DNA of 64,000 nucleotides, from assembly GCF_040729435.1 (NCBI RefSeq), contig NZ_CP160398.1, positions 2,666,001 to 2,730,000 of the forward strand, written 5' to 3'. This DNA is from Pseudomonas sp. HOU2. GTDB lineage: Bacteria > Pseudomonadota > Gammaproteobacteria > Pseudomonadales > Pseudomonadaceae. The translations under genes and the position numbers were made by a program. The stretch's first letter is position 1, and each line of letters begins with the position of its first letter. Below are positions 10,768-21,279 of this stretch, in pieces. A model generated the notes under the pieces. It worked only from the letters and a program-made list of their open reading frames with translations. It made no database searches and was not told the DNA's origin.

Positions 10768-11562
10768 ATGCGTGTAGCCCTTTACCAATGTCCACCGCTG
10801 CCCCTGGAACCCGCCGCCAACCTGCATCGTCTGCAGCAACTGGCGATGGAGGCCAAGGGTGCCGACCTGCTGGTGCTGCCGGAAATGTTTCTGACCGGCT
10901 ACAACATCGGCGCTGAGGCAGTCAGTACGCTGGCCGAGGTCTACAACGGTGAATGGGCGCAGCAGATCGGTCGAATCGCCAAAGCCGCCGGGCTGGCGAT
11001 TGTCTATGGTTATCCGGAGCGCACTGCCGACGGGCAGATCTACAACGCCGTGCAGTTGATCGACGCGCACGGCGAGCGCCTGTGCAATTACCGCAAGACC
11101 CACCTGTTCGGCGACCTTGATCGCTCGATGTTCAGCCCCGGCGAAGATGATTTTCCGGTGGTTGAACTCAACGGCTGGAAGCTCGGTTTTCTGATCTGCT
11201 ACGACCTGGAGTTTCCGGAAAACACGCGACGTCTGGCGCTGGCCGGCGCCGAGCTGATTCTGGTGCCCACGGCGAACATGATTCCGTTCGATTTCGTCGC
11301 TGACGTCACCGTGCGTTCCCGCGCCTTCGAAAACCAGTGTTACGTGGCGTACGCCAACTACTGCGGGCATGAAGGCGAGATTCACTATTGCGGACAAAGC
11401 AGCATCGCCGCGCCGGACGGCAGCCGTATCGCCCAGGCCGGTCTGGATGAAGCGTTGATCGTCGGTGAACTGGATCGCCAGTTGATGGCCGATTCCCGCG
11501 CCGCCAATCGCTACCTCAGTGACCGCCGTCCCGAGCTTTACCACGCGTTGAACAAGCGCTGA
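10768..11562 (+). CDS. davA: 5-aminopentanamidase (nitrilase family)
   Basis: 264-aa carbon-nitrogen hydrolase that releases ammonia from 5-aminopentanamide to give 5-aminovalerate, second step after DavB. The nitrilase catalytic triad is visible as Glu39 (LPEMF), Lys110 (YRKTHLF) and Cys144 (LICYDLEFPE). Length matches P. putida DavA. It is in the same operon as davB, with a GAGGAA ribosome binding site before the ATG. Confidence 0.92.
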   Translation: MRVALYQCPPLPLEPAANLHRLQQLAMEAKGADLLVLPEMFLTGYNIGAEAVSTLAEVYNGEWAQQIGRIAKAAGLAIVYGYPERTADGQIYNAVQLIDAHGERLCNYRKTHLFGDLDRSMFSPGEDDFPVVELNGWKLGFLICYDLEFPENTRRLALAGAELILVPTANMIPFDFVADVTVRSRAFENQCYVAYANYCGHEGEIHYCGQSSIAAPDGSRIAQAGLDEALIVGELDRQLMADSRAANRYLSDRRPELYHALNKR

Positions 11563-11610
11563 CCCCACGCAATCCGCTAGCATTGGCACTTCACTGTTCT
11601 GGAAGTGCCC

Positions 11611-14028
11611 ATGCCTGCGCCGACTCACCCCCGCCCCCACACTGAAACCCTGCCAAACGGCTTGCGCGTGACCCTGCGTCAGGTGCCCGGCCTGAAGCGC
11701 AGTGCCGCTGCGTTGCGGGTGGCTGCCGGTAGCCATGACGTGCCACTCGAGTGGCCGGGGCTGGCGCATTTTCTTGAGCATCTGCTGTTTCTCGGCACCG
11801 AGCGCTTTCCCGCCAGCCAAGCGCTGATGGCCTACGTGCAGAGTCACGGTGGGCAGGTGAATGCCAGCACCCGCGAGCGCACGACAGACTTCTTCTTTGA
11901 ATTGCCGACCGCTGCCTTCAGCGCCGGGCTTGAGCGTCTGTCAGACATGCTCACCCAGCCGCGTATGAATCCGCACGATCAGTTGCGCGAACGTGAAGTG
12001 CTGGAAGCGGAATTTGTCGCGTGGTCGGAAGATCCCACAGCTCAGCAGGAACTGGCGTTGTACGAAGGGTTGCCCGCTACACATCCGTTGCGCGGGTTTC
12101 ATGCGGGGAATCGCGATAGCCTGAAGGTTGAGTTACCAGCGTTTCAACAGGCGCTGAGGGATTTCCACCGGCAGTTTTATCGCACCGGGCAAATGACCCT
12201 GAGCCTGGTCGGGCCGCAGAGCATCGAGCAATTGCGCGTACTGGCGCAGCAGTTCGCTGCAGCCCTGCCGGTTGGGGATAAGATCGAGCAGGCAGCGCCG
12301 CTGCCGTTGACGGTGCCAAGTTATCAACAGGTCGGCGAGCGCAGCAGCCATCTGTTGTTCGCTTTCGAAGCGCTGCCCGACTCGTGCGTCGAAGCGCTGG
12401 CGTTTCTCTGCCATTGGCTGAACAGCACCAAGCCCGGCGGTTTGCTCGCCCATTTGCAGCAACAACACCTCGCGGACGGCTTGATAGCCGTGCCGCTGTA
12501 TCAGTTTGCCGGACAAGCGCTGCTGCATCTGCAATTCACCGCCCCCGCCGAATCCCTGAGCGCCATTCGTGAACAGCTGCTGGACTGGTTGAGCTTCTTT
12601 GCCGCGCAACAGGACTGGGCAACGTTGCGCAAGGAATACACCAAGCTGCTTGAGCGTCAGCAGCAAATCAGTGGCGCCCTGCAACTGGCGCGGCTCGACA
12701 GTGAACAACGGGAAAGCGGTCTGTCGGAAAACGGCGTCGTTGCGCTCAAACTGATCCTGCGCGACATCGGTGTTGTGGATAACTTCAGCGACCATTGGTA
12801 CCTGCCTGCCGCCAACCCTTTTCTGGGTTCCAGCGAACCGCTGGCCAACGCCGGACTTATTCGCGGCCAGACCAGCGCCCATCGTGGTTTGCGGACTTTC
12901 GCTCAGGATCGCTCGCGGGGGCGACGTGAGCGTTCTCCGATGCAATTCAGTCAGGCGCTGCCGGACAACAGTGATCACGGCGCGATTTACCTGCGTTGGC
13001 AGACGGAAGCGGCTGCCAGCACCGATCTGCAGGGCAAGCTGCAACGCAGCCTGCGGGAAACCCGGGAAGATGCGCGGCAGGCCGGTGTCGAGTTGTCGTT
13101 CGATGTCAGCGGCACGCAATGGCTGCTGAGACTGACCGGGCTACAGGAACCGATGCCCGGTGTCCTGGAGCATGCGCTGAAATGTCTGACGCAGGTTGAC
13201 GCCGATTCCCCGCGCACAGAGCCAAAAGCACCGTTGATTCCGATCCGTCAGTTGCTCAAGGCATTGCCTGAGCATTGCCTGACCCCGGCCATCGAATCGG
13301 ACGATGCAAAAGGGCTGTGGACAACTTCACGCTGGGACGGACTGGCCCTTGGCCTCAACGCACAGACGCAATCGGCCATGGGCCTGGCCCTGAGCCGCAT
13401 CCCCGGTATCCCGGACAATCAATTGCCGGCAGCGCCGACGATCAACAGGCAACATCTATGGAGCCACATCGACACCGCGTCCAGCGAACACGCCTTGCTG
13501 CTGTTCTGCCCGACTGCCAGCCACGAGATTGCCGATGAGGCCGCCTGGCGCCTGCTCGCGCAACTGTGCCAGACCCCGTTCTATCAGCGCCTGCGGGTCG
13601 AATTGCAATTGGGCTACGCGGTGTTCAGCGCCCTGCGGCAGATGCATGGCCAGAGTGGATTGCTGTTTGGTGTGCAGGCGCCGAGCACTGCACCGATCGA
13701 GTTACTCGGTCATATCCAAATGTTCCTCGACAGCCTTCCTGCGCTGATCGAAAACCTCGATGAAGACGAGCTCAACCAGCAACGCCAGCCGCTCGCGGAT
13801 CAGTTCCATGAGAGTCATCTGTCCGGCAAAGACGCCGCCGAGTTGCTGTGGCAGGCCAAGCTTGCCGGCCACTCGTCGGATTATCTGGCGCAACTGCACA
13901 CAGCCATTGGTCAACTGGAACGCTCGGCATTGCTGGCGGCAGCGCAGCGCTTGCTCAACGCCAAGGGCGGCTGGCGCTGCCTGGCCAGCGAATCGTCACC
14001 CGGCGCGCCGTGGCAAGCGACAAAATGA
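11611..14028 (+). CDS. pqqF: PQQ biosynthesis M16 zinc peptidase PqqF
   Basis: 805-aa insulinase-family (M16) peptidase that trims the PqqA peptide during pyrroloquinoline quinone synthesis. The inverted zinc motif HFLEH is at residues 53-57, in an N-terminal active half; the C-terminal half is a catalytically inactive M16 repeat. The start is ATG 11611, with GGAAG 6 bp upstream; a GTG at 11605 overlaps that Shine-Dalgarno and is less likely. pqqA follows after 158 bp, as in the pqqFABCDE order of fluorescent pseudomonads. Confidence 0.93.
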   Translation: MPAPTHPRPHTETLPNGLRVTLRQVPGLKRSAAALRVAAGSHDVPLEWPGLAHFLEHLLFLGTERFPASQALMAYVQSHGGQVNASTRERTTDFFFELPTAAFSAGLERLSDMLTQPRMNPHDQLREREVLEAEFVAWSEDPTAQQELALYEGLPATHPLRGFHAGNRDSLKVELPAFQQALRDFHRQFYRTGQMTLSLVGPQSIEQLRVLAQQFAAALPVGDKIEQAAPLPLTVPSYQQVGERSSHLLFAFEALPDSCVEALAFLCHWLNSTKPGGLLAHLQQQHLADGLIAVPLYQFAGQALLHLQFTAPAESLSAIREQLLDWLSFFAAQQDWATLRKEYTKLLERQQQISGALQLARLDSEQRESGLSENGVVALKLILRDIGVVDNFSDHWYLPAANPFLGSSEPLANAGLIRGQTSAHRGLRTFAQDRSRGRRERSPMQFSQALPDNSDHGAIYLRWQTEAAASTDLQGKLQRSLRETREDARQAGVELSFDVSGTQWLLRLTGLQEPMPGVLEHALKCLTQVDADSPRTEPKAPLIPIRQLLKALPEHCLTPAIESDDAKGLWTTSRWDGLALGLNAQTQSAMGLALSRIPGIPDNQLPAAPTINRQHLWSHIDTASSEHALLLFCPTASHEIADEAAWRLLAQLCQTPFYQRLRVELQLGYAVFSALRQMHGQSGLLFGVQAPSTAPIELLGHIQMFLDSLPALIENLDEDELNQQRQPLADQFHESHLSGKDAAELLWQAKLAGHSSDYLAQLHTAIGQLERSALLAAAQRLLNAKGGWRCLASESSPGAPWQATK

Positions 14029-14186
14029 TCATTACCCAGGCTGCAAGGAGCTTTCTCAAAGATTCACGGGCAATACCGTTGAAATTTTGAGTAACATAGC
14101 AGCCTAACTATTTGGAACATCCCTGCGCTGCCGTGGACTATAACTATGGACAGCGCTATCCCACCCACCCAATGAGGAGTCACCCT

Positions 14187-14261
14187 ATGTCCTGGACAAA
14201 ACCGGCTTACACCGACCTGCGTATCGGCTTCGAAGTCACCATGTACTTCGCCAGCCGCTGA
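14187..14261 (+). CDS. pqqA: PQQ precursor peptide PqqA
   Basis: 24-codon gene. The product contains the invariant Glu16 and Tyr20 (E-V-T-M-Y), which PqqE cross-links and which become the PQQ backbone. A strong GAGGAG ribosome binding site precedes the ATG. It lies between pqqF and pqqB with a terminator-like hairpin on its 3' side. Confidence 0.97.
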
Positions 14262-14288
14262 GTTCTGCCTACGCAGACTTGCAGTGCA

Positions 14289-14317
14289 ACGCCTCGGCTC
14301 GCCGGGGCGTTTTATTT
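14289..14317 (+). terminator. Intrinsic terminator/attenuator between pqqA and pqqB
   Basis: Hairpin ACGCC-t-CGG / CCG-g-GGCGT followed by TTTATTTT, 27 bp after the pqqA stop. In pqq operons a leaky terminator here lets the short pqqA transcript be far more abundant than the pqqBCDE message; that role is inferred. Confidence 0.8.
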
Positions 14318-14342
14318 TCCGCGTTGAAATGATGGAGTGTTC

Positions 14343-15254
14343 ATGTTCGTCCAGATTCTGGGTTCGGCCGCCGGTGGCGGATTTCCGCAGTGGAACTGCA
14401 ACTGCGTCAATTGCGCAGGCTTTCGCGACGGCAGCCTGAATGCCAAGGCCCGCACCCAATCGTCCATCGCGATTTCCGATGACGGTGTGAACTGGGTGCT
14501 GTGCAACGCTTCGCCGGACATCCGCGCGCAACTGCAGAGCTTCGCCCCGATGCAACCGGGCCGAGCCCTGCGCGACACCGGCATCAGCGCGATCATCCTG
14601 ATGGACAGCCAGATCGACCACACCACCGGCCTGCTCAGCCTGCGCGAAGGCTGCCCGCATCAGGTCTGGTGCACGGACATGGTTCACGAAGATTTGAGCA
14701 CCGGTTTCCCGCTGTTCAAGATGCTCACTCACTGGAACGGTGGACTGGACTGGAACCGCATCGAACTCGACCAGAGTTTCACCGTGGCGGCTTGCCCGAA
14801 CCTGCGCTTCACCCCGCTGCCATTGCGCAGCGCCGCGCCACCGTATTCGCCGCACCGTTTCGACCCGCACCCGGGCGACAACATCGGCCTGATCGTCGAA
14901 GACCTCAATACTCGCGGCAAACTGTTCTACGCGCCGGGGCTGGGCAAGGTCGACGCGCCGCTGCTGGAAATCATGGCCGGCAGCGACTGCCTGCTGGTGG
15001 ACGGCACGTTGTGGGATGACGATGAAATGCAGCGCCGTGGCGTCGGCACCCGTACCGGTCGCGAGATGGGCCACCTGGCGCAGAACGGCCCCGGCGGCAT
15101 GCTCGAAGTGCTTGAGCAGTTGCCTGAGCAGCGCAAAGTGCTTATCCACATCAACAACACCAACCCGATTCTCGATGAAGATTCGCCGGAGCGCGCGGAG
15201 CTGGCGCGGCGTAATGTTGAAGTGGCGTTTGATGGCATGAGTATTGTGCTGTAG
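14343..15254 (+). CDS. pqqB: PQQ biosynthesis protein PqqB (metallo-beta-lactamase fold oxygenase)
   Basis: 303-aa protein of the metallo-beta-lactamase fold, required for PQQ synthesis. N-terminus [20 protein letters not shown] is diagnostic of PqqB; the metal-binding segment [16 protein letters not shown] follows. ATG 14343 has GGAG at 14334-14337; a GTG at 14337 would overlap that Shine-Dalgarno. A REP pair separates it from pqqC. Confidence 0.96.
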   Translation: MFVQILGSAAGGGFPQWNCNCVNCAGFRDGSLNAKARTQSSIAISDDGVNWVLCNASPDIRAQLQSFAPMQPGRALRDTGISAIILMDSQIDHTTGLLSLREGCPHQVWCTDMVHEDLSTGFPLFKMLTHWNGGLDWNRIELDQSFTVAACPNLRFTPLPLRSAAPPYSPHRFDPHPGDNIGLIVEDLNTRGKLFYAPGLGKVDAPLLEIMAGSDCLLVDGTLWDDDEMQRRGVGTRTGREMGHLAQNGPGGMLEVLEQLPEQRKVLIHINNTNPILDEDSPERAELARRNVEVAFDGMSIVL

Positions 15255-15265
15255 CGGATGGCCCC

Positions 15266-15338
15266 ATCGCTGGCAAGCCAGCTCCCACAGGATTCTGTGG
15301 CGTACACAAAAACTGTGGGAGCTGGCTTGCCAGCGATG
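15266..15338. repeat. REP pair, type A, inside the pqq operon
   Basis: Inverted pair of the palindrome ATCGCTGGCAAGCCAGCTCC...CACA and its reverse complement, spaced by about 25 bp, between pqqB and pqqC. Type A pairs recur at 31803, 36737, 53049 and 53885. Confidence 0.9.
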
Positions 15339-15389
15339 ACGTCCGACCAGACACCCAAGATTTTAACGGTTGTTCCCCGGAGAACCGCA

Positions 15390-16142
15390 ATGACCGACAC
15401 CCCGCTGTCCCCCACCGAATTCGAAGCCGCCCTGCGCGCCAAAGGCGCCTACTACCACATCTACCACCCGTATCACGTGGCGATGTATGAAGGCCGTGCC
15501 ACCCGCGAGCAGATTCAGGGCTGGGTCGCCAACCGCTTCTACTATCAGGTGAACATCCCCCTGAAAGACGCGGCGATCCTCGCCAACTGCCCGGATCGCG
15601 AGATCCGTCGCGAGTGGATTCAACGCCTGCTCGACCACGACGGCGCCCCCGGTGAAGACGGCGGCATCGAAGCCTGGCTGCGTCTCGGTCAAGCAGTCGG
15701 CCTCGACCCGGATCAGCTGCGCTCCCAGGAACTGGTGCTGCCCGGCGTGCGTTTCGCCGTCGATGCCTACGTCAACTTCGCCCGCCGCGCCAGTTGGCAG
15801 GAAGCCGCCAGCAGCTCGTTGACCGAACTGTTCGCGCCGCAGATCCACCAGTCGCGCCTCGACAGTTGGCCGCAGCATTACCCGTGGATCGACCCGGCCG
15901 GCTACGAATATTTCCGCACCCGCCTCGGACAGGCGCGGCGCGATGTCGAGCATGGTCTGGCGATTACGCTCGAGCATTACAAGACCCGTGAGGGTCAGGA
16001 GCGCATGCTGGAAATTCTCCAGTTCAAACTGGACATTCTTTGGAGCATGCTCGATGCCATGAGCATGGCTTACGAACTCAACCGCCCGCCGTATCACAGC
16101 GTCACCGAGCAGCGGGTCTGGCACAAAGGAATCACCCTATGA
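15390..16142 (+). CDS. pqqC: Pyrroloquinoline-quinone synthase PqqC
   Basis: 250-aa cofactor-free oxidase that performs the last ring closure and eight-electron oxidation to PQQ. The helical-bundle PqqC family sequence is clear ([40 protein letters not shown]). ATG 15390 has GGAGA just upstream. The stop overlaps the pqqD start (ATGA). Confidence 0.97.
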   Translation: MTDTPLSPTEFEAALRAKGAYYHIYHPYHVAMYEGRATREQIQGWVANRFYYQVNIPLKDAAILANCPDREIRREWIQRLLDHDGAPGEDGGIEAWLRLGQAVGLDPDQLRSQELVLPGVRFAVDAYVNFARRASWQEAASSSLTELFAPQIHQSRLDSWPQHYPWIDPAGYEYFRTRLGQARRDVEHGLAITLEHYKTREGQERMLEILQFKLDILWSMLDAMSMAYELNRPPYHSVTEQRVWHKGITL

Positions 16143-16414
16143 GTTTTGATCGCAGCAAGATCCCGACCTGGCGCCCCGGCTACCGTTTTCAGTATGAGCC
16201 GGCGCAAAAAGGTCACGTGCTGCTCTACCCCGAGGGCATGATCAAGCTCAACGACAGCGCTGCGCTGATCGGCGGTTTGATCGACGGTGAACGCGATGTC
16301 GCGGCGATCATCGCCAAACTCGACGAGCAGTTCCCCGGCGTGCCCGAGCTCGGTGACGACATCGAGCAATTCATGGAGGTTGCCCGTGCGCAGCACTGGA
16401 TCGAACTTGCCTGA
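16139..16414 (+). CDS. pqqD: PQQ biosynthesis peptide chaperone PqqD
   Basis: 91-aa peptide-binding chaperone that presents PqqA to the radical SAM enzyme PqqE. The typical opening motif [24 protein letters not shown] is present in two adjoining parts. Its start overlaps pqqC by 4 bp and its end overlaps the pqqE start by 29 bp, so the three genes are translationally coupled. Confidence 0.95.
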   Translation: MSFDRSKIPTWRPGYRFQYEPAQKGHVLLYPEGMIKLNDSAALIGGLIDGERDVAAIIAKLDEQFPGVPELGDDIEQFMEVARAQHWIELA

Positions 16415-17558
16415 AGCATCGGTGCAAGTACCGCCAAAACCTGAAGTCGGCCTGCCGCTGTGGCTGCTCGCCGAGCTGACTTACCGCTGCCCGCTGCAAT
16501 GCCCGTACTGCTCCAATCCGCTGGATTTCGCCGAGCAGGGCAAAGAGCTGAGCACCGAGCAGTGGATCAAGGTCTTCCGCGAGGCGCGGGAGATGGGCGC
16601 GGCGCAACTGGGTTTCTCCGGTGGCGAACCGTTGGTGCGTCAGGACCTCGCGGAGCTGATCCGTGAAGCGCGGCAATTGGGTTTCTACACCAACCTGATC
16701 ACTTCCGGCATCGGTCTGACCGAGCAGAAGATCAGCGACTTCAAAAAGGCTGGTCTCGATCACATCCAGATCAGTTTCCAGGCCAGTGACGAGCAAGTGA
16801 ACAACCTGCTCGCCGGCTCGAAAAAGGCTTTCGCGCAGAAACTGGAAATGGCCCGCGCGGTGAAGGCCCACGGTTATCCGATGGTGCTGAACTTCGTCAC
16901 CCATCGGCACAACATCGACAAGATCGACCGCATCATTGAGCTGTGCATTGCGCTCGAAGCGGACTTCGTCGAACTTGCTACCTGCCAGTTCTACGGCTGG
17001 GCGCAGCTCAACCGTGTCGGCCTGTTGCCGACCAAGGAACAACTGGTGCGCGCCGAACGCATCACCAACGAATACCGCGCCAAACTGGAAGCCGAAGGGC
17101 ATCCGTGCAAGCTGATATTCGTCACCCCGGATTACTACGAAGAACGTCCGAAAGCCTGCATGAACGGCTGGGGCAGTATCTTTCTGACGGTGACTCCGGA
17201 CGGCACTGCCCTGCCCTGTCATGGTGCCCGACAGCTGCCGGTACAATTTCCCAACGTGCGCGACCACAGCATGCAGCACATCTGGTACGACTCGTTCGGC
17301 TTCAACCGCTTTCGCGGTTACGACTGGATGCCCGAGCCATGCCGCTCCTGCGACGAGAAGGAACAGGACTTCGGCGGCTGCCGCTGTCAGGCGTTCATGC
17401 TCACGGGGGACGCGAGCAATGCCGACCCGGTGTGCAGCAAGTCCGAACATCACGGCGTGATCCTTGCGGCCCGCGAAGAAGCCGAGCACGCCACTCAGAC
17501 CATCGAACAACTGGCCTTCCGTAATGAACGAAACTCACGCCTCATCGCCAAGGGCTGA
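16386..17558 (+). CDS. pqqE: PqqA peptide cyclase PqqE (radical SAM)
   Basis: 390-aa radical SAM/SPASM enzyme forming the Glu-Tyr carbon-carbon bond in PqqA. The radical SAM Cys motif is C35-x3-C39-x2-C42. The C-terminal SPASM cysteines lie in LPCHGARQL and CRSCDEKE...GGCRC. The start chosen is GTG 16386 because GGAGG (16375-16379) is 6 bp upstream; this places the start inside pqqD. The frame is open further upstream but only opposite pqqD coding sequence. Confidence 0.95.
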   Translation: MRSTGSNLPEASVQVPPKPEVGLPLWLLAELTYRCPLQCPYCSNPLDFAEQGKELSTEQWIKVFREAREMGAAQLGFSGGEPLVRQDLAELIREARQLGFYTNLITSGIGLTEQKISDFKKAGLDHIQISFQASDEQVNNLLAGSKKAFAQKLEMARAVKAHGYPMVLNFVTHRHNIDKIDRIIELCIALEADFVELATCQFYGWAQLNRVGLLPTKEQLVRAERITNEYRAKLEAEGHPCKLIFVTPDYYEERPKACMNGWGSIFLTVTPDGTALPCHGARQLPVQFPNVRDHSMQHIWYDSFGFNRFRGYDWMPEPCRSCDEKEQDFGGCRCQAFMLTGDASNADPVCSKSEHHGVILAAREEAEHATQTIEQLAFRNERNSRLIAKG

Positions 17559-19335
17559 GCCTTTCAGCGCCGCCCAGGCCGTCGCCGCCGGAATGGATTT
17601 CGCCGAACTGCAACTCGGTGCCCACGGCTTGTTCTGGAATGAATATCGCCCGGAAGATGCCGCGTGCCGGATCTGGCACTGGCGCGACGGCGTGGCGAAA
17701 TGTCTGACGCCGAATGGCTTCAGTGTGCGCAGCCGGGTGTACGAATACGGCGGTGGCGCGTTTTGTCTGACGCCGGACGGGGTGGTTTTCGTCAATGAGG
17801 CGGATCAGCAGTTGTATCGGCAGGCGCTGGATGGCGCGCCCCAAGCGCTGACTGCTGGTGAATGTCGTTATGGCGATCTGCACTTTGCCGACGGGCAGGT
17901 GTTGGCGGTTGAGGAGCTAAGTGACCAGCATCGGCTGGTGGCGATCAACCTGGCTGACGGCGCACGTAGTCTACTGGCTGAGGGTGCGGATTTCTATGCT
18001 GCGCCGACCCTCAGTCCGGACGGTTCGCGACTGGCCTGGATCGAGTGGAGCCGGCCGCATCAGCCATGGACGTCGACGCGATTGATGGTGGCCGAACGTG
18101 CGGCCGGACGTGGATATTCTGCACCTTGCTGTGTCGCAGGTGATGACCGTGAAGAGTCGATCCAACAACCACGGTTCGATGCCCAAGGTCGCCTGTATTG
18201 CCTGACCGATCGCGGCGGCTTCTGGCAGCCATGGGGCGAAACGTCCGACGGCTTGCAGCGACTGCCAAGTGCCGAGGCCGATCATGCGCCCGCCCCGTGG
18301 CAAATGGGCGGCTGCACTTGGCTGCCAGTGGGCGATTCGTTTCTGGCGAGTTGGAGCGAAGGCGGTTTTGGTCGCCTGGCGCTCGACGGCGAGGACTTCA
18401 CCGGCGATTACAGCCGCTTCCGGCATCTGGCACTGGATTCGCAATTCATCTACTGCATCGCCGCCTCGCCGATCAGCCCTTCGGCGGTGATTGCCATCGA
18501 ACGCACAACCCGCTCGGTGCAAGTGCTGGCCGGGGGTGTTGCACCTCTACCGGCGGAGCGCATCAGCCGTCCGCAGACCTTGCGCTACCCGAGCGGCAGC
18601 GGGGAGGCCCACGGTTTCTTCTATCCGGCGATGAATGACGAGCCGCAGCCACCGCTGGTGGTGTTCATCCACGGCGGCCCGACCTCGGCCTGCTACCCGA
18701 TGCTCGACCCGCGTATTCAGTACTGGACGCAACGCGGCTTCGCCGTCGCCGATCTCAACTATCGCGGCAGTAGCGGTTATGGCCGCGAATACCGTCAGGC
18801 GCTGCATCTGAGTTGGGGCGAGGTGGATGTCGAGGACGCCAGCGCGGTGGTGGCGTATCTGGCCGAACAAGGTCTGATCGACGGCGAACGCGCGTTTATC
18901 CGTGGCGGCAGTGCCGGCGGTTACACCACCTTATGCGCGTTGGCGTTTCAGCAGGTGTTCCGCGCGGGCGCCAGTTTGTACGGCGTCAGCGACCCGGTGG
19001 CACTGGCCCGGGCAACCCACAAGTTTGAAGGTGATTATCTGGACTGGCTGATCGGTGATCCTGAGCAGGACGCCGAGCGCTACGCCGCCCGCACGCCGCT
19101 ACTGCATGCGAGCAACATCCGGGTGCCGGTGATTTTCTTTCAGGGTGAGCTGGATGCGGTGGTGGTGCCGCAACAGACCCGCGACATGGTCGCGGCGCTG
19201 GAGCAAAACGGCATCCCGGTCGAGGCGCATTATTACGCCGAGGAGCGCCATGGCTTTCGCCGGGCGGTGAATCAGGCGCATGCGCTGGAGCAGGAATGGA
19301 AGTTCTATCGGCGGGTGATGGGGTTGGCGGACTGA
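17524..19335 (+). CDS. S9 family prolyl-oligopeptidase-type peptidase of the pqq operon
   Basis: 603-aa serine peptidase with an N-terminal beta-propeller (about 1-370) and a C-terminal alpha/beta hydrolase. The triad is Ser463 (GGSAGGYTT), Asp544 (GELDAVV) and His576 (EERHGFR). ATG 17524 lies within the 3' end of pqqE, so the two genes overlap. It occupies the place of the gene called pqqH in P. aeruginosa and pqqM in some P. fluorescens work; a role in PqqA processing is suggested by context only. No signal peptide is visible, so it is probably cytoplasmic. Confidence 0.88.
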   Translation: MNETHASSPRAEPFSAAQAVAAGMDFAELQLGAHGLFWNEYRPEDAACRIWHWRDGVAKCLTPNGFSVRSRVYEYGGGAFCLTPDGVVFVNEADQQLYRQALDGAPQALTAGECRYGDLHFADGQVLAVEELSDQHRLVAINLADGARSLLAEGADFYAAPTLSPDGSRLAWIEWSRPHQPWTSTRLMVAERAAGRGYSAPCCVAGDDREESIQQPRFDAQGRLYCLTDRGGFWQPWGETSDGLQRLPSAEADHAPAPWQMGGCTWLPVGDSFLASWSEGGFGRLALDGEDFTGDYSRFRHLALDSQFIYCIAASPISPSAVIAIERTTRSVQVLAGGVAPLPAERISRPQTLRYPSGSGEAHGFFYPAMNDEPQPPLVVFIHGGPTSACYPMLDPRIQYWTQRGFAVADLNYRGSSGYGREYRQALHLSWGEVDVEDASAVVAYLAEQGLIDGERAFIRGGSAGGYTTLCALAFQQVFRAGASLYGVSDPVALARATHKFEGDYLDWLIGDPEQDAERYAARTPLLHASNIRVPVIFFQGELDAVVVPQQTRDMVAALEQNGIPVEAHYYAEERHGFRRAVNQAHALEQEWKFYRRVMGLAD

Positions 19336-19370
19336 GCATCGCATTTACATTTCAAAATAGCGGTGCCCCT

Positions 19371-19446
19371 ATCGCGAGCAGGCTCACTCCTACAGTTGAC
19401 CGTGTTCACAACACAAATCTCCTGTAGGAGTGAGCCTGCTCGCGAT
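19371..19446. repeat. REP pair, type C
   Basis: Inverted pair of ATCGCGAGCAGGCTCACTCC-TACAG with its reverse complement, about 25 bp apart, between the S9 peptidase gene and the convergent small membrane gene. Confidence 0.9.
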
Positions 19447-19471
19447 GGCTTTTTATCTGACTGGGCAATAC

Positions 19472-19630
19472 TCAGCGCTTGGCGATGATGTACACCGCAT
19501 GCACGATCCCCGGGATATAACCGCACAGCGTCAGCAGAATATTCAGCCAGAACGCCCCGCCAAATCCGACCTGCAGAAACACACCCAGTGGCGGCAACAG
19601 AATGGCGATGATGATACGAATGAAGTCCAT
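19472..19630 (-). CDS. YqaE/Pmp3 family small membrane protein
   Basis: 52-aa hydrophobic protein with two transmembrane helices (RIIIAILLPPLGVFLQVG and FWLNILLTLCGYIPGIVHAV), the full-length Pmp3/UPF0057 pattern including the PPLGVF and GYIPG turns. A Shine-Dalgarno AGGAG precedes the ATG. Relatives are stress-induced proteins that affect membrane potential; function here is not shown. Confidence 0.9.
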   Translation of the reverse strand: MDFIRIIIAILLPPLGVFLQVGFGGAFWLNILLTLCGYIPGIVHAVYIIAKR

Positions 19631-19739
19631 GGGTCAGCTCCTGAATGGGGGTTGGCTCACATGAGCCATACAAGCTAATCGACCTGCGCCGTTCGTCAGG
19701 GTTCAGTGCAAACGCCATTTGATCGCCACCATGGGGCAC

Positions 19740-19781
19740 AAAAAAACGCCCCACGCCAAAAGAATCAGGCGTGAGGCGTGC
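19740..19781 (-). terminator. Terminator of the aminotransferase gene (minus strand)
   Basis: On the minus strand an ACGCCTCACGCC / GGCGTGGGGCGT imperfect stem is followed by seven T. It lies 46 bp after the aminotransferase stop. Confidence 0.75.
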
Positions 19782-19826
19782 GTTATACCGCGAGACGGTT
19801 CTTCAAATCGGGCAGGAAACTTCAGC

Positions 19827-21110
19827 TCAGACGGCAATGCCTTTGCGGCATTGCAGTTGCGCGGTGCGCACTCGCGAGAAGGCGCGGGTCAGGCGCAGGA
19901 GCATTTCGTCGATGTTGGCCTTGCTGACCGTGAGAGCCGGCGTGAAACGCAGGCAGTCGGCTTGCGGCGCGTTGAGCAGCAGGCCTTCGTGCAGGGCGGC
20001 ATTGACTACGGCATCAGCGCAATCCTCTGACAGGCTCAGCCCCCAGAACAGCCCTCGCCCGCGCAATTCGCCATGGCCGTAGCGATGTGCCAATCGAGCC
20101 AGACCTTCGCGCAGGTGCTGACCGTTGTCTTTGATCTGTTCGAGGAAGCTGCGGTCCTGCACGCTATCGAGCACCACCAGACCGGCCGCGGTCATCAGTG
20201 CGTTGCCATGATGAGTCCCGCCCAGTTCACCTGCCTCGAAGCAGCAGGCTTTGCCCCGGGCCAACAACGCCGCCAGAGGAACGCCGCCACCGAGGCCCTT
20301 GCCGAGCACGACGATATCGGCGCGCACGCCAAAGGACTGTTCGGCGAGCAATGTCCCGCAGCGACCGATGCCGGTCTGCACTTCGTCGAGGATCAGCAGA
20401 ATGCCCAGCTCGCGGCACAGCCGTTCGACACCCTTGAGATAATGCTCGGTAGCAGGAATCACCCCGGCATCACTCTGGATCGGCTCGAGCATGATCGCCA
20501 CGGTTTGCGCATCGACAGCCGCATGCAGCGCCGGCAAATCGTTGAACGGCACCAGATCGAAACCCGGCAGCAACGGCGCGAAACGGTTGTGCAGGTTGCA
20601 GCTGTCCGACGCGGAAATCGTCGCCAGACTACGGCCGTGACAGCCTTGTCTGGCAACAATGATCCGCGACGCGCCGCCACGATGCAGCTGGCCCCACTTG
20701 CGCGCCAGTTTGATCGCTGCCTCGCAGGCTTCGCTGCCGCTGTTGAGCAGGTAAGCCTGATCGCTCAAGGTGCTGGCACACAGGCGCTCGGCAAGGCTAA
20801 GCATGCCGCGGTTGTGCAGATTGAACCCGGGATTGATCAACGCCTGAGCCTGGCTGGCGATGGCTTTGACCAGTGCCGAGGGGCTATGGCCGAGGCTGTT
20901 GGCGCCGCCGGCCTGGGAAAAGTCGAGGTAGGCGCGGTCATTGCTGTCCCACAACCAGGAGCCCTGGCCGCGCACGAACACCTGCTGCGGCCGTTCGACA
21001 CTGGGCATCAGTCGCTCGGCATTCAGGCTATCGCCTGCTTGAGGTAGCCCCGCCTCGAAAGCGAGGTCATCAAGACTCGGCGCCTGGCGCCGCAAACTGA
21101 ACAGATTCAT
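19827..21110 (-). CDS. Class III PLP-dependent aminotransferase (acetylornithine aminotransferase-like)
   Basis: 427-aa fold-type I aminotransferase. The PLP lysine is K271 in VLGKGLGGGVPLAALL; upstream markers are LLNSGSEACEAAIKLAR and LILDEVQTGIGRCG. Size and motifs fit the acetylornithine/succinylornithine group, but the substrate cannot be fixed from sequence. The start is ATG 21110 (MNLFSLRRQAP). It is transcribed divergently from a LysR regulator that probably controls it. Confidence 0.85.
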   Translation of the reverse strand: MNLFSLRRQAPSLDDLAFEAGLPQAGDSLNAERLMPSVERPQQVFVRGQGSWLWDSNDRAYLDFSQAGGANSLGHSPSALVKAIASQAQALINPGFNLHNRGMLSLAERLCASTLSDQAYLLNSGSEACEAAIKLARKWGQLHRGGASRIIVARQGCHGRSLATISASDSCNLHNRFAPLLPGFDLVPFNDLPALHAAVDAQTVAIMLEPIQSDAGVIPATEHYLKGVERLCRELGILLILDEVQTGIGRCGTLLAEQSFGVRADIVVLGKGLGGGVPLAALLARGKACCFEAGELGGTHHGNALMTAAGLVVLDSVQDRSFLEQIKDNGQHLREGLARLAHRYGHGELRGRGLFWGLSLSEDCADAVVNAALHEGLLLNAPQADCLRFTPALTVSKANIDEMLLRLTRAFSRVRTAQLQCRKGIAV

Positions 21111-21279
21111 TGAAAAAAACCTCGTTTGAGGTTTTTTGAACTGCCTATGCAAACACTGTCGAAGCAAACGCTATTCATCGCGCTCTCTGGCCCTGCAAGC
21201 CTTGTGATTGCGGTTAGACTAGGCTCACTGACGGCTTCGGGCCATTTCGATTTACCAGCATTTTCGATAAGCATTACTT

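Noticed and set aside
11583..11604. Possible sigma-54 promoter (TTGGCACTT...) before pqqF
   Set aside because: The -24 part is fair, but the -12 TTGC element is absent.
9067..11847. Very long minus-strand open frame (926 codons) opposite davB and davA
   Set aside because: It is the complement of well-supported davBA genes. Long antisense frames are common in high-GC Pseudomonas coding DNA, and the translation shows no family motif.
12774..12782. DnaA box (TGTGGATAA) inside pqqF
   Set aside because: A single nonamer inside a conserved coding sequence is expected by chance.
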